The notes beneath the pieces were generated by a model. The model made no database searches. It had not been told where the DNA came from and saw only the letters and a program-made list of their open reading frames with translations. The position numbers were made by a program, and so were the translations under genes. DNA of 64,000 bases from Notospermus geniculatus (taxonomy: Eukaryota; Nemertea; Pilidiophora; Heteronemertea; Lineidae), in assembly GCA_002633025.1 (NCBI GenBank), contig NMRB01000381.1, positions 203,958 to 267,957 on the forward strand, written 5' to 3'. Position 1 is the first letter of the stretch; each line of letters starts with the position of its first letter. Of this stretch, positions 36,057 to 47,564 are shown one piece after another.

Positions 36057-37600
36057 GTGGCCGTGTTATTTTGGTGCAAAAAACTTTGATACGAATACAT
36101 GTAGTAACGACTGGACGCTTTCGGTGAGATGTACATGTAATATGACCCCCAGTTATTCAGAGATACTCAAAATACTGCTTTATGGACCAATTTCCTCATT
36201 CGCCGAGTTAGTTTTCTTGGTTTCAGCACCGACTCCGCTTCAGGTTTACCCAACAAAGTCGGTCCTGGCCTTTGAAAATCTTTCAGTTTCCAGTCACAAC
36301 GGTAAATCGACAACCAATGCAGGATATATACAGCGAGATAGGATAGGTGTTTTAAATTATGTACATGTACATGTATATAGTGGGGCAGCGTCATCGTGAG
36401 CAGGCCACGTTTCGTAACCCCTTGGGCTATCGACCTGACAAGTCGTTTGTCCGTTAATTCGGTGAACCTAGGTTTACCCCGATAAATGTGGTTTATCAAT
36501 GAGATAACCGAATTTTATCACGGCGTACGCCCTAAGTTTACAAACTCGGAACCAACCGGCCGATAATCTCTCTATACGATATATTTCATGACTTTGCTGC
36601 AAGAAATTCCTGGTCGTTGGGCGCACAAAATGTCGGAATTATATTCAATAACTTTACAATATATATTTCCTACATTTTGTATCACAATCGACCATTGCCG
36701 CATCAGTTTAAAAGTCGGCTACTGAAATTCCTTGAATTCCAGTCAAGAAAATCCACGGACATACACTCAAATGGAACAACCTCGAGAATCATTTTTTCAC
36801 CACTTGATCAGCAACAAGGCCCTGATCAGTCCCGATCTTGGATCAGCACCCTCTCGATCGTCTCTTCACTGCAGTGTCATGTGCATCGTATGGCAGGTCT
36901 GTACTACTTTTAATATCCTGCCATCTGGACTAGAATTCGTCTGCCAACTTAACAGGAAACCAGGGATATGTCTTTGGCAGGAAGATGGACGAATTTCGAT
37001 GGGAAGTCAGATGTTCCAGGTACATGTACATAACTTAAGGGTAGGTATTCGGATATACATGTAGGCCAACCAAGGTTCAGAAAAAAATTACGAATCTTCG
37101 TCAAACGTGACAATTCCATATCAGTGTAGCGTATAGTCCAAGGTACAGAAAAGCACAAAATTGACACACAAAATGATAATAAACAAGAAGTCAATCTCCA
37201 GAATTCACGAATTTTCGACCCCAACCGGGGTCTTTTTCAAGTGGAACTTTACAATCTGAAACTCTAGAAAAGACTGAGCTGAAACCCGAATGCAGAACTA
37301 CATAATCTGTGTAGACAGGACAAACAAGCAATTAAGGAAAGAATAGCGACCAAGCCCCACGGGTGGCCGCTGGACAATTAAGGAGAAACTAATTTAGCTG
37401 AAAGAAAAGGATTGAATAACTGCAGGGCTGCCCAGCCTGACCAGAGTTTAGGCAACTGGCAAGTGTAGCGTATAGGATGTGCAATTATATTACTGCTACG
37501 ATGGGATGTTTTTTATCTCTTTCGATGGTAATAAAACAAAAATATTGCATTGCTTCCATTTTTTTCTTGCATAATCTCACTTATTTTTGGTACGATTGCG
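36057..37600. other. Single-copy spacer, no gene recognised
   Basis: Lies between the A and B duplications. It contains TACATGTA runs (for example near 36360 and 37021) and short frames without recognisable content, plus the hammerhead-like motif at 37213-37240. Confidence 0.45.
37213..37240 (-). ncRNA. Second hammerhead-like motif (degenerate)
   Basis: On the - strand it reads TTGAAAA, a GACCCC...GGGGTC hairpin, then GAAAA. It is homologous to 34946-34974 including downstream sequence, but the CTGANGA box is altered. Probably a relic of the same retroelement family. Confidence 0.3.
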
Positions 37601-37728
37601 TCAACAACTGATCGTTTTTTTATTGCATCTTAATTCTCATTTTTCTGGGACACACTGTATACAAAAGAAGTGCCAGGGCCAAACCGCCCTTTAAGTTTCG
37701 CACTGGTCGGGATACCTGGTGGTACGAC

Positions 37729-38661
37729 ATGCTTTCAGGATATTTACTAATAACTACGAGAGGTGGCAAACTATTCCCTAACATTGTCAGACTCTACAGT
37801 CTTGGAAAGAACATTTTGCAACTTCGGCACTCTGTGAAATATCATAGTCCTCACATGGTAATGCCAGGACAGAGGTTATATAATCATGATAATAGAATGT
37901 ACTTAGTTATTCTTACTAATATGGCTATCGGAAAAACAGCCTTTCAACTTCTCAATTTGTTTAATCAAACGCTCACGTTTACTATGGTGGTACCGAAATC
38001 CGACAGTTGCCTCAAATCACCGACGTTAACACCCCCGTTACTTCAAAGAGACAAAATCGTGTTCACTTGCAATTATAATTTGCCAGGAAGCGGAACAGCT
38101 ACTGTCCACACGATGTCAGTTGCTAACGTAAGTAACTCTGTCCTGTTGTCAAATCAGGTTAATCTGAAACTGCCACACGCATGTCAGAGGATTATATATT
38201 CAGCACTCACTGATGAAAGCGACGTAATCCTTGACTGTGACACACGTAAACCCGGCTTGTTTCTTTTTCGATCGAAAAACAGGTATGTCGGTGAGATAGT
38301 TTGGGCCAAAACATCAAATGTTTACGGTCCTGTTCGAGGTTCAGCATGGAGTGTACACCACCAAAGATTTTTCCAATATTATGAGCGAAGAACGGCAGAC
38401 GATATCAAAATTAGATTTGTTGGTTACGATGTGAAGTGTAAGACAATAAGACCCTTGTTTCCGCCAAGCAGGCCTAGTCCTACTTTGAAATCAAGTATAA
38501 TTATAATTTTATTCAGTCTCAAGAGGAAAGGTGTAAATAAGGGGGAGTACTTTACCGCAGAATTTTCTCCGAGTGGCAAAATAGTTATGCCTTTCTATTA
38601 CTTCTCCAAATACAGACCAAGCCATGTTTTACAATTTATAGACGTGTTAACTCATCAATAG
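37729..38661 (+). CDS. Unrecognised 310-residue protein
   Basis: A single 310-codon frame from the ATG at 37729 to TAG, far longer than chance frames around it. The frame is open upstream to roughly 37620 (including K-P-P-F-K-F-R-T-G-R-D-T-W-W-Y-D), and a pyrimidine-rich tract ending ACAAAAG at about 37667 could be an acceptor, so this is probably the last exon of a longer gene. I recognise no domain. The protein mixes short hydrophobic beta-like segments with Cys residues (for example near 93, 113, 152 and 170) and possible N-glycosylation sites (Asn-Gln-Thr about 78-80, Asn-Val-Ser about 133-135). No transmembrane helix is certain apart from a weak hydrophobic run near 254-262. It is single copy, between the A and B arrays. 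It could be an orphan host gene or a captured mobile-element gene. Confidence 0.5.
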   Translation: MLSGYLLITTRGGKLFPNIVRLYSLGKNILQLRHSVKYHSPHMVMPGQRLYNHDNRMYLVILTNMAIGKTAFQLLNLFNQTLTFTMVVPKSDSCLKSPTLTPPLLQRDKIVFTCNYNLPGSGTATVHTMSVANVSNSVLLSNQVNLKLPHACQRIIYSALTDESDVILDCDTRKPGLFLFRSKNRYVGEIVWAKTSNVYGPVRGSAWSVHHQRFFQYYERRTADDIKIRFVGYDVKCKTIRPLFPPSRPSPTLKSSIIIILFSLKRKGVNKGEYFTAEFSPSGKIVMPFYYFSKYRPSHVLQFIDVLTHQ

Positions 38662-38857
38662 CGATCATCATTTGATGATACTGGATCAAGAGCTGCATGC
38701 GACCTCTTGCACTGAATCCATACACAGTTAAATGTATATTGGTGTACTGTACATACTATGTAGGCCAATACTGAACAGGAGGAAATGGTAAAAACCTTGA
38801 AAAACGGATGCCGTGAAAGAGCGACTTTCTTCTGATTGTCGCGTACCATCACTATGA

Positions 38858-38984
38858 GGGAGTTTTCGCAAAGCTCCCAAAACGCCAACGCGAACGCCAA
38901 ACCCATTGTTCGCTGCCACGAAGAGAGCACCGAACAAAAGGATAGACGTTCGCTTGGCGTTTCGGGCGCATTGCGAAAACTCCC
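38858..38984. mobile_element. Foldback MITE, GGGAGTTTTCGCAAAGCTCC type
   Basis: 127 bp with inverted arms, flanked by TATGA on both sides (38853-38857, 38985-38989). It lies about 200 bp downstream of the unknown gene. Ends match the elements at 18839 and 26281; the inner arm (AAACGCCAACGCGAACGCC) is different. Confidence 0.85.
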
Positions 38985-39299
38985 TATGATACCGGTGTAT
39001 GATTTTCACGTTGAACTCAGCCAGGAAGTGATGAGATCGGGCTGTGAAGCATGAAGCTTCCTGTTCGGTCTTTAAAGAAACAATGGTCACCAATTCAGTC
39101 AAATATCTTCCCGGGGAAGTATATGATCAACTTCCCATTGCCTTTGTTTCCCATCGTGGTCCTTTGTTTTCGTTAAAAATAACTGTCATGTCCCAAGAAG
39201 TAAACGTCTTGGTGATTTATATATGGTTGTTTTTCGCGAACGGGATTCAGCATTCCTCACGAGACAGCTATAGCCGGATTTTCCGCCGATCGCTCAACA

Positions 39300-41480
39300 T
39301 GGTTGACGAAGAATCGGAACGAGAACCCCTGATCCGTCCTGCAAATCCGTCCGACCAGCAAACTCGATGGTGCGGTTTGGCATGCATGATGACGGCTATT
39401 TTGCTGCAAGCAGCGAGCATTTTTCATATTCAGGGTACACTCCTTTCGCAGTGTCTTCTCACTCGTACCTATCGTTCATAGACACTGCTTACAATGGCCC
39501 GATCCCCGCCGATTTACCGCATGGTGGCAGCACTAGTCAGCGGCCAAATAGCGCGGGAAACAGCGCCGGCGTTGCTCCCAGCTTCGGCCTGTTTAACAAG
39601 ATCAATCACTACAAACAGAATAATCTCGTATAGAGTGCCGTTATCCACTTCTTTAGCGATGTTTCAAAACAAAAAAGGCACGAGCTAAACACAGAAAAGT
39701 GCAAAGTGACACTGCATACTGGACACGGCGGGGGGCAGCCATTGCTGTTGTTGTAGACTAGTCGTGCTACGTCATAATGCAACTGTCCCATATAAAATGC
39801 TTTCCGACGAGTGACCAGTCTGCCGTGGTTGTCAAGGACGCTGACAGTGAACCAATCAGAAAATGTTTCATGTATTTCGTTAGTTACGCAAACGCCCTCT
39901 AGTGGTAAATCGGCGGGGATCGGGCCATTGTAAGCAGTGTCTATGAACGACAGGTATGAGTGAGAAGACACTGCGAAAGGAGTGTAATTCAGGGAGACTT
40001 AATGGAGGGTTACAACATTCGGAAATACAATTCACATAAACTCCTCGTCATTTGGTGGATTCTCTCTCCAGTAATTTACACTTTACCAACATTCATTGGT
40101 TTATACGCCGATCTATACGTTGGGAAGTATCGTGCCCTGGTTTTTGGACTTTCTCTGAAGACCACTGGATCTTTCATCGGATTCTGTATTGTTTTGATAA
40201 CTGAGGCTACACCTGACATTGAAGCAAATACACAAAAGATGCTTGTTGCTATGTTGTCGGTCTCTGCGGTACTGATCACGGTTGGTGTCATTTCTACCTT
40301 ACCACTACTTCTGTCGTTTGGTTCAAAACAAGTTAAACAAACCCCCGGGACAGTAACGACGTTTGTGAGATGGATGATCCTGATGATTGTGGTTGGGGTA
40401 CTAGCTGCGTTTGGTGTTGAACATTGGAAACCCCGCTCCATCACCCACATGCAATACTACGGAACTTTGAAGCATGCTGTGTTATTGGCTCTTGATGGAC
40501 TTTCTCTTGGAATAGTCCTATTAGGAAGCGCTAGTTATAAGAAAGAAAGCACAGAGGAAGGTAAAAACTCCTTTCAAGAGTTCATGGCTACCGTGAGAGC
40601 TTACATCTTCTGCCTCCGCTGCCGTCGACGCTACGATGAAACTGACCAGCAGAATGCCAACACTATGAAGGATGCTCTGAACACTGGCAGAATAAGGAGA
40701 CTCAATTTTCGGAGAGGTGTAATGGCCGTGGCGCTGCTCTCTACGGTGGCTGCTTTGAGTTTCATCCAGGATGCTCTGTGTTACTCATGGCTCGAACTGG
40801 TAAAAAGATACAAAATGGGTGGCAAGACGTCATTATGGAACGATCAATTGGTGGGAGTGGGATGCGTAATATTTTTTGGAATCTTTCTTGGAATGGAGTG
40901 CATAAAGAAGATACGAGGACGTCCCCTGTGGCAGGACAACGTAGCGAATCGATTGAAAACGATCGGAGTCAGTTTCGTCTTGACGGCAGCCGCCGCATTT
41001 ATAGCAGGCATTGCTTCCTCCTACATCATATCATCTGACCATCAGAATGGCCTACGCGGTTTGCCATTCATTCTATCATCTTTCTTCTTCATCCAGGCTG
41101 TTTTCCTGACGCTTACTTCCACAACGTCCTTGTGCATCACGGAGTCTTCTTCTGGCTTGTCGACCACTGGACTTTCCTTTGTCTTAAGCCTTGCTCTCAT
41201 ATTTTACCCAGTTTCAGCGTTACTTTCTACATCAACTGAAGTTATCGACAGCCATCCAGTCGTTTATATCTACATCGGAGCCGGTTTGGTCTGTGCTGTT
41301 TTCGCATTCGTTTACGTGCCAGTGTCCTTCATGTACTTAAAGGCCCACGCTGCCGTCGTCAATGCCCAGAACATTGGCAGACAAGGGGCGGATCGAAACA
41401 ACGGGGCACCCATTACAACTACAGCCGAAACTAGTGACAGCGGGAACACGGCAGTATCATCGACGTCCTCCCAGATCTGA
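39300..41480 (+). pseudogene. 12-TM transporter-like gene, copy 1, broken by a transposon
   Basis: The ATG at 39300 opens the same frame as the intact copy at 54019 for 46 codons (to HIQG). It is then cut by a 551-bp element (39436-39986) plus an 8-bp target duplication; the frame stops at 39479-39481 inside the element. After the element the original frame resumes and stays open to TGA at 41480, with the next in-frame ATG at 40002, so a product lacking the first membrane segment is conceivable. Differences from copy 2 in the rest of the gene include in-frame codon indels (for example near 40857, 40905 and 41023), which suggests selection before the insertion. Splicing out the element through GGTACAC and ATTCAG would leave one extra base, so it does not restore the frame. 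Confidence 0.85.
39436..39986. mobile_element. 551-bp MITE with 83-bp inverted ends and 8-bp target duplication
   Basis: Inverted ends start TACACTCCTTTCGCAGTGTC and extend about 83 bp. ATTCAGGG is duplicated at 39428-39435 and 39987-39994, and copy 2 shows the clean empty site (near 54149). An 8-bp duplication suggests hAT-type transposition. A second, truncated member is at 52426-52844. It encodes no transposase. Confidence 0.92.
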
Positions 41481-42557
41481 TGACCACTGAAGAGACAGAT
41501 ACTCCGCTGCGAAAGGCCTAACACTATATAATGTACGGCTCTTTTTTGCCTCTGGAGGCGGTTGGAACTGCGGTATTGTCCGGTTTGGGATCTTAGGTGA
41601 CCATGGAGGTATAATTACCTCCATGAGGTGACATACAGTAATATTTGATATCCATAAGGTATAAAACCTGGGGGTACAAGTTGTTTTACGATGTAACCTC
41701 GCTTGGCAAATTTCGGAGGAACCTCGCTTGGCAAATTTCGGAGGTAGATTGAAGATTTTGTAACTATCCAAATCATACGAACATATGCTAATATTCAAGC
41801 CTGATTGACATATATGTAAAAACAGTCAGAAAAGTGGCAGTGAAGAGCAAAGTTAGTCAGACAGTGGAGAGCAAAGTTAGTGCAAGAACTCCGGTCAGTC
41901 CCCAAGTCCGAAACAAGAGCGATGGACCTGCAAGGAATCAGAGACTGTTTAATAATATCCCGTCATGTTTTGTGGTAAATGAATTTCTCACTCGCATTTT
42001 GGTGCCGACTTAAAAAAAAGAACAGTACATTAAAAATCTACAAGCCCTGTTTATTCAGGAAACAAGAGTACGAAATTATAAATATTCCTGAAATCCCTTG
42101 GAGGAAGCATGTCAGATTTAAAATACCAGCACTATCTTCATACTTTGAATCACAAATCCATTAAATGTACATTTGAAACCACAGCCTTTGCATTTTATGT
42201 AACAGTCAGAAAAGTGGCATCTCTAATTATCAAAATCATGCTTTAGATACATGGACTTGTGCCAGTTGTCTCTCAAAGAGCCGATTATTTTAGGTTCGTT
42301 CTCCTTATGTATTTTCAAAGTACAACATGTATAGACACAACCATCTATAAAACTGGCCTCTGAAAAATACATGTAGTTCCTGACATAATTTCTTTTGTCA
42401 ATGCAGTATGTCCTGTCGAGTGTCAGACGACTGCATGATGACCAGAATTCTTAGGGATCGAAGATCAGTCACTTTTCATGGCAACTTGGAAATGAGATGA
42501 TGATGAAGATGATTTTGTTCTGTACATAATACCGTAGACAGCCAGTTGTGGTAGAAG

Positions 42558-45500
42558 TTACTGTACATGTATATCAAGTGTCTTCATAAATTCAGTCAAC
42601 AAATCGCAGTATTTAGGTGTCCGATGTTTGTGTCTCACAGCATTGATTTCTGTATTCAGCAGGGAAGGTTTGATCTTGGCAGCTTCCTTCAACACATCTG
42701 TAACAGAGAAGAAAAAACTTGTAGACTAAATCATATTAAACCAGCCTGCTTCTTTGGATGTTTATGTGAAATAGAGTTCTGCCAATGCTGCCATCTAGTG
42801 CCCAGCCTTAGACAAGGAATACCGTCCCATGCCCTGCCTTTAGACAGGGGGTGATGCCACCCACAGTCCAGTTATGGAGTGGTACCACCCAATGCCCACT
42901 CTAAGATATTGGGTTGTGCAATCAAATGCCCAGTCTTAGATTTACATTGTACGTTGGTGCAATCCAGTACCCAACTTTACACAGACTGCAGTGCCATCCA
43001 CGCCTCAGCCTTCGACATGGTGTGGTGCCACCCAGTGACCAGCCATAGACACAGGGTGGTGCCATCTGATGCCCACAAGGCCAAGGTGTTGGACCACAGC
43101 AATGCTTACCAAGTAAGGCATCTTGAATCCTCATATCTGGATCATCCAAATGCACCAGAAGTCCTTTATAGATAGCCTCAAGATGTGCTGAGTAAAGGCC
43201 AGCATCAAAGCCGCTATCGAAACAAGAGAAATAGGCCATGAATGTCTTAGATACGGCGACGCGAATATCATCACTACTGTCGTCCAATCGTTTCAGTAAA
43301 TCGGGATACATGTTATGTAATCTATTTTGGTCAATAGATGTCCCCACAGCTGTAAAGATCCTTGTTAGAACGCGGCAAGCAATCAAGCGAGTGCTCTTGT
43401 TGTCATCATCCATGAGAGTGAGGACTTGTGTCACAAGTTCAGACAGGACGGAGGTAAGCTGAAATGCCAATAGGTTTCAGAGATTAAATTGAAGGACAAT
43501 ACATTGCAGTACAGCAAATTCGAAGTACACATTTGGTGACTTCATTCTTCAGTACGACAGACCGGAATTGCCCCTTCAAAATTTGCGTTGAATGAAAGAG
43601 TTAAGGACAAATACACACCTTCTCCTTGTCAAGAACTCCACTTTGAAGTATCGCCCAAAGACAAGACACGGCAGTGGTGCGTATTGCACCGGCTACTCTC
43701 CCGGCATGCCAGACACAATTCGGGAGGATCATTTCACGTACAACAACAACAGAAAAGTCAGCAAAACTATTCTGCGAGTCGACGGATTCTGGTGCGTTCA
43801 TGATGAGGCGTGACAGCAGGGAAAAGAATTTAAGTCGAACTTCAGGATCTTTGTCAGTTTTGAGATTAGCAGTGAACATTGGGATGATTGTGTCCAACAG
43901 TTGTCCAACAATAGGCCCTGAAATAAGGAGATGAGCCAATGCTTAATACTAACGCTAAATGGTATAGAATGGAATGAACCAAGTTTATCACAAGGCCCAT
44001 GCTAATACAAAGAAAAAATTACTCATCCGCAGAGTCCCATTAGACTCGTCGCTGCGGTACCTCACAATACTACATGTAGGATGTTCCTTACCCGAGTCTA
44101 TAAGGAGAGTATCAAAAATTTGGCGATCAACGGAATGAATGTTCCACATAGGATAATCATCAGACCAACGCTCTAGCAACTTTTTAGCATGAACGGCATA
44201 CAAGTCTTTGACATCTTTCAAGCCTTGGATGGACGCTAACTTCTGCAGACTTGCACTTGCCTGAAATATCATTAAATAGGTTTCTTTAACAAGATGTAAC
44301 TTGAGGTAAGCACTTCTCCAATTTGTTCAGCCAAATGACTACAAATGTACGTTCAGTGATCAATATTAGGTGGATGTCAGAACTTGCATAGCATTGGTTG
44401 TTTTTGTCACCTACCCTTTCCTTGATGGCGTCACCAGTCTGCAGAGCAAGTACCGTGACAAGGACAGTGAACAGCGACGTGCTCTCAGCCTTACACTTCT
44501 CCCCAGCAACTGTTGTTGTAGCATCGACACACTCTATTAGCTGAAGCTGTACACTCGCCTGAGAGCGGCAATGGAGAGAATTAAGACAAACTAGTGACAG
44601 ACAGTTGTACTTAACAGTGGAGTGTATTGTCAAATTGAAAAGCCTTCATGGATGGTCATCATAATTCATATACCCCCTACTAAATTTGAATGCTTGTTTA
44701 GCAGGGAATTAGGGGAGATGAGGCCTATCGCCTTGGTATTTTTATGGTTATGTTTTGAATAGAGATATGTGACAGACAACAATTGCTCTTCATATACACA
44801 GAATAAGTTTTTAGCATAAGTAAGTTTTTAGAATAATTTTCATGTTTGTATGTCATGATCCCAAATGTTGAAAATTTGGAAATGAACTTCATGAAACAAA
44901 ATGATACTCAATCAAGCACTAACCTGGTTTGACTGACAAACATCTGGCAATGAAATGGCGGCGCAGATGGCTTGCATAAATGGCTGAATCTTTTCCTTTT
45001 GGGATCCTTTTATAATTGCAGCCAGCACCATCAAGGTGTTGTAGTTTTGTTGATTCTTGACAGCAGGCAGTACTAGCTTACACCAGATTTCTGGCTCTAC
45101 AAAACAGCCTACTAATTCAGCAGCTTTCGCAGTCTGAAAGAGAGACAGTATCAAATTAGTACCAAACTGTATTGGTGCTTCAACTCAATTTTAATTTGCA
45201 TGAATTCAATGTATCACAAGAGTGTGCAACGAGAATAATACAATGACTGCTGTTGAATTCTGCATTTTTGACCGGCGTAATCATGGTAATGTTGCGGAAT
45301 TCCATCGTCTGACGCAATGCAGAATTCTGCAGTTTGCTGAACTGTACCAGAATATTTTTCACTTACATTTGTGACCACCTCTTTTTCTTCATCTGCACAT
45401 CCTTTATAGAGACCATTTAGCAAGACCTCCATATGTTGTGTAACATATTCTTCATTATTCAGCACAAGGTGATACAGCAAAGCTGAACTCTTCACCCTTG

Positions 45501-47396
45501 TAGGGGCAACCCAGTCACCCAGATCTCGCACGAGGGCTGGCAGGATTTTTGAAATGTTTCTGAACATCAATGTCCGGCACCCAAGGTTTGGTCTTTCAAC
45601 TGGAAATAAGAAAGTTTCATCGTGAATTAACTTCATCCAGTCTCTGTGAAGATTGGTTACAAACTTACAATGCCTTGGTTACAATGGAACAAATGATGAA
45701 TACTGGGAGTGAAGAGTTAAGGAAGTTGGCGTTCTTGTGACATTGGCTCCAAGAAGTTTTTTCAATACCGGTACTGAAGAAAAGATGGTTGTGGATGTAG
45801 CCATCATACCTCCTGAAGGGTAATGTTCTGGGTCTGCACGTATGAAATCAATCTTCTCTTTCAATTCTTCTTCATTTTCATTCTGATACCTTATCCCTAA
45901 TGACAAAAGGAAAATGTCTGACATTAATTATTGATTAACCTGGAAGTATGATCTTTTAGTTCAGACCTTCCATTCTAAAAATCATAGAAAATTGTCTTGT
46001 GAACTTGTACACACTCACCCACGTCATGCCATAAGGCATCAGCAAGTTGCTGGATCTCAGGTAACTCATCAGACATACTTGACAAGAGAAGAGGAATCAG
46101 CTTGTGCCAATACGAGTATCGATCAGGGAGCTCCAGAAGCCAGTTTCCAACCACTGTTGTGACTGACTTTCGTACCATTGGTGCCTGATCAAACAGACGC
46201 TGAGCAAGGTGGGATACAACATCGTCAACTGATTTTCCATTACCATACTGAATCACAGATCCTAATAAAAGAAAACAAGAGCTGATAATTATGCTGTAAA
46301 TTTGATTAGCTTTGTCCAGTTCAACAAAACAAGAACAACAGCCACCCAAAACAAACTATGTATTGCCCACAAACAATGGAACTAAAATGAATTAGTGACT
46401 ATTGGATACGAGCACTACTGTTGGCCTAGCGTCCATGTAAGGACTTCTTGGTGCCAATAGGCCAAGGTATGCACATACATGCAAAGGGTTCTAGTGAAGG
46501 TTAGATTACATGGATTTCACTTGTCTCATGGTAGGTCTAGGCCTAGTCTAGCATGTCTACTCTAGGGTAGGCCTAGGCCTAAATGACAAATTCATGACTA
46601 ACTACTCGGCTACTAGGCCTAGTGAGCTGAGACCTAACAAGGCCAGGCCATGACGCTACATTGATGCTATTTATAAGGAGAGTGAGATGATAAAATGATT
46701 ATTCGTGTTACCGATTGTTTCAACAACGCAAGACCGCACACGAGAATGTTGATGCGATAATGTCTGCAAAAGCGGTTTGATAAGCGACTCTGACTGCATA
46801 TGAAAGTGGTCCGGGACTAGCTTTGCCACTGCTGCAGCACTTCTACAACTCTCCTTCTTCACCTCTGGGTATGGGTCAATAATTGTCCGTTGAAATATCT
46901 TGATCATGTCATCCAAATAAACACCATTGTTTTTCCCAGCCAAGCCAATTATCAAGGCCAAAACACGGACAAGATCTAATCGAATTTCTTCAGAAGGCTC
47001 GACTATTTCTGGCTGCCCAAGTCTTTGAACCAATACGGGGACAATGTAGGGTAAACAATCAATCGGTTGGGGAATGCTTTCCAAGAAATCTGAGACGAGA
47101 CGGCAGGAAAGTTCTCGATTCTTTTCGACAGGATCAGACAGGCATTTCAACAACGGCTTTAGAATTTCTTGAAAAACGACCTGTAAAACCTCCTTCCTTG
47201 GCTTTGGATTTAGCCCTAACGTTTCTTTCCGTATTCCTTCGATAGCTCGTTTTCTAATTGATCTATTATCTTCATTTAGACAGTTGATATGCCGGGCAGT
47301 TGTTTGCAAAATCGAATCCGCAGTGGTATGCATGCCGTCCGCCATCTTGTTGACGCTCGCAACCGCCTCGTTTTCATCCGGCATATGGAGCGCCAA
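42558..47396 (-). CDS. DNAAF5: Dynein axonemal assembly factor 5 (HEATR2), copy 1, ten exons
   Basis: Exons on the - strand: 47396-46712, 46261-46019, 45896-45810, 45599-45367, 45133-44924, 44558-44415, 44260-44092, 43917-43619, 43458-43110, 42697-42558. All introns are GT-AG and phases agree. The joined frame is 852 residues (human about 855). Recognisable family segments include [11 protein letters not shown] (195-205), [48 protein letters not shown]-type [31 protein letters not shown] and the C-terminal HKHR..KYC. The protein is a chain of HEAT repeats acting in the cytoplasm in preassembly of outer and inner dynein arms before import into cilia; human defects cause primary ciliary dyskinesia. 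The ATG at 47396 is the first in frame; Met5 and Met18 are alternatives. It is transcribed convergently with the upstream transporter gene. Confidence 0.95.
42785..43080. repeat. Degenerate minisatellite in the last DNAAF5 intron
   Basis: About eight decayed copies of a roughly 33-36 bp unit with words such as CCCAGCCTTAGACA and GGTGGTGCCATCC. It is present in both B copies (second at about 58385-58690) with differing unit sequences. Confidence 0.65.
46380..46680. other. DNAAF5 intron 1 stretch rich in TAGGCCTA
   Basis: A cluster of AGGCCTAGGCCTA words (46535-46580, and the same in copy 2). No gene seen. Confidence 0.5.
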
Positions 47397-47564
47397 TGCG
47401 GTCAGTAGTCAGGTGCCCGTTATACAGGGCGTTCCCACGATAACAAAATAAATACCGGTAATGCGACAGGCCTTCTTCGTGTACGGCAAACATTTCAAAG
47501 AAATCGTTACATTTACCATGTTTACTTCGTTGAATAGCCCATAATCATTTTCAGCTTCGTGTTC

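Noticed and set aside
39960-41480. 506-codon frame as a complete alternative transporter with a new N-terminus from the transposon
   Set aside because: Its first codon is GTG inside the element; the first ATG is at 40002, so it is the broken gene's remainder.
43592-43813. Frames on the + strand across DNAAF5 exons (for example 43238-43462, 43592-43813, 59276-59536)
   Set aside because: Antisense shadows of conserved HEAT-repeat exons; duplicated only because the exons are.
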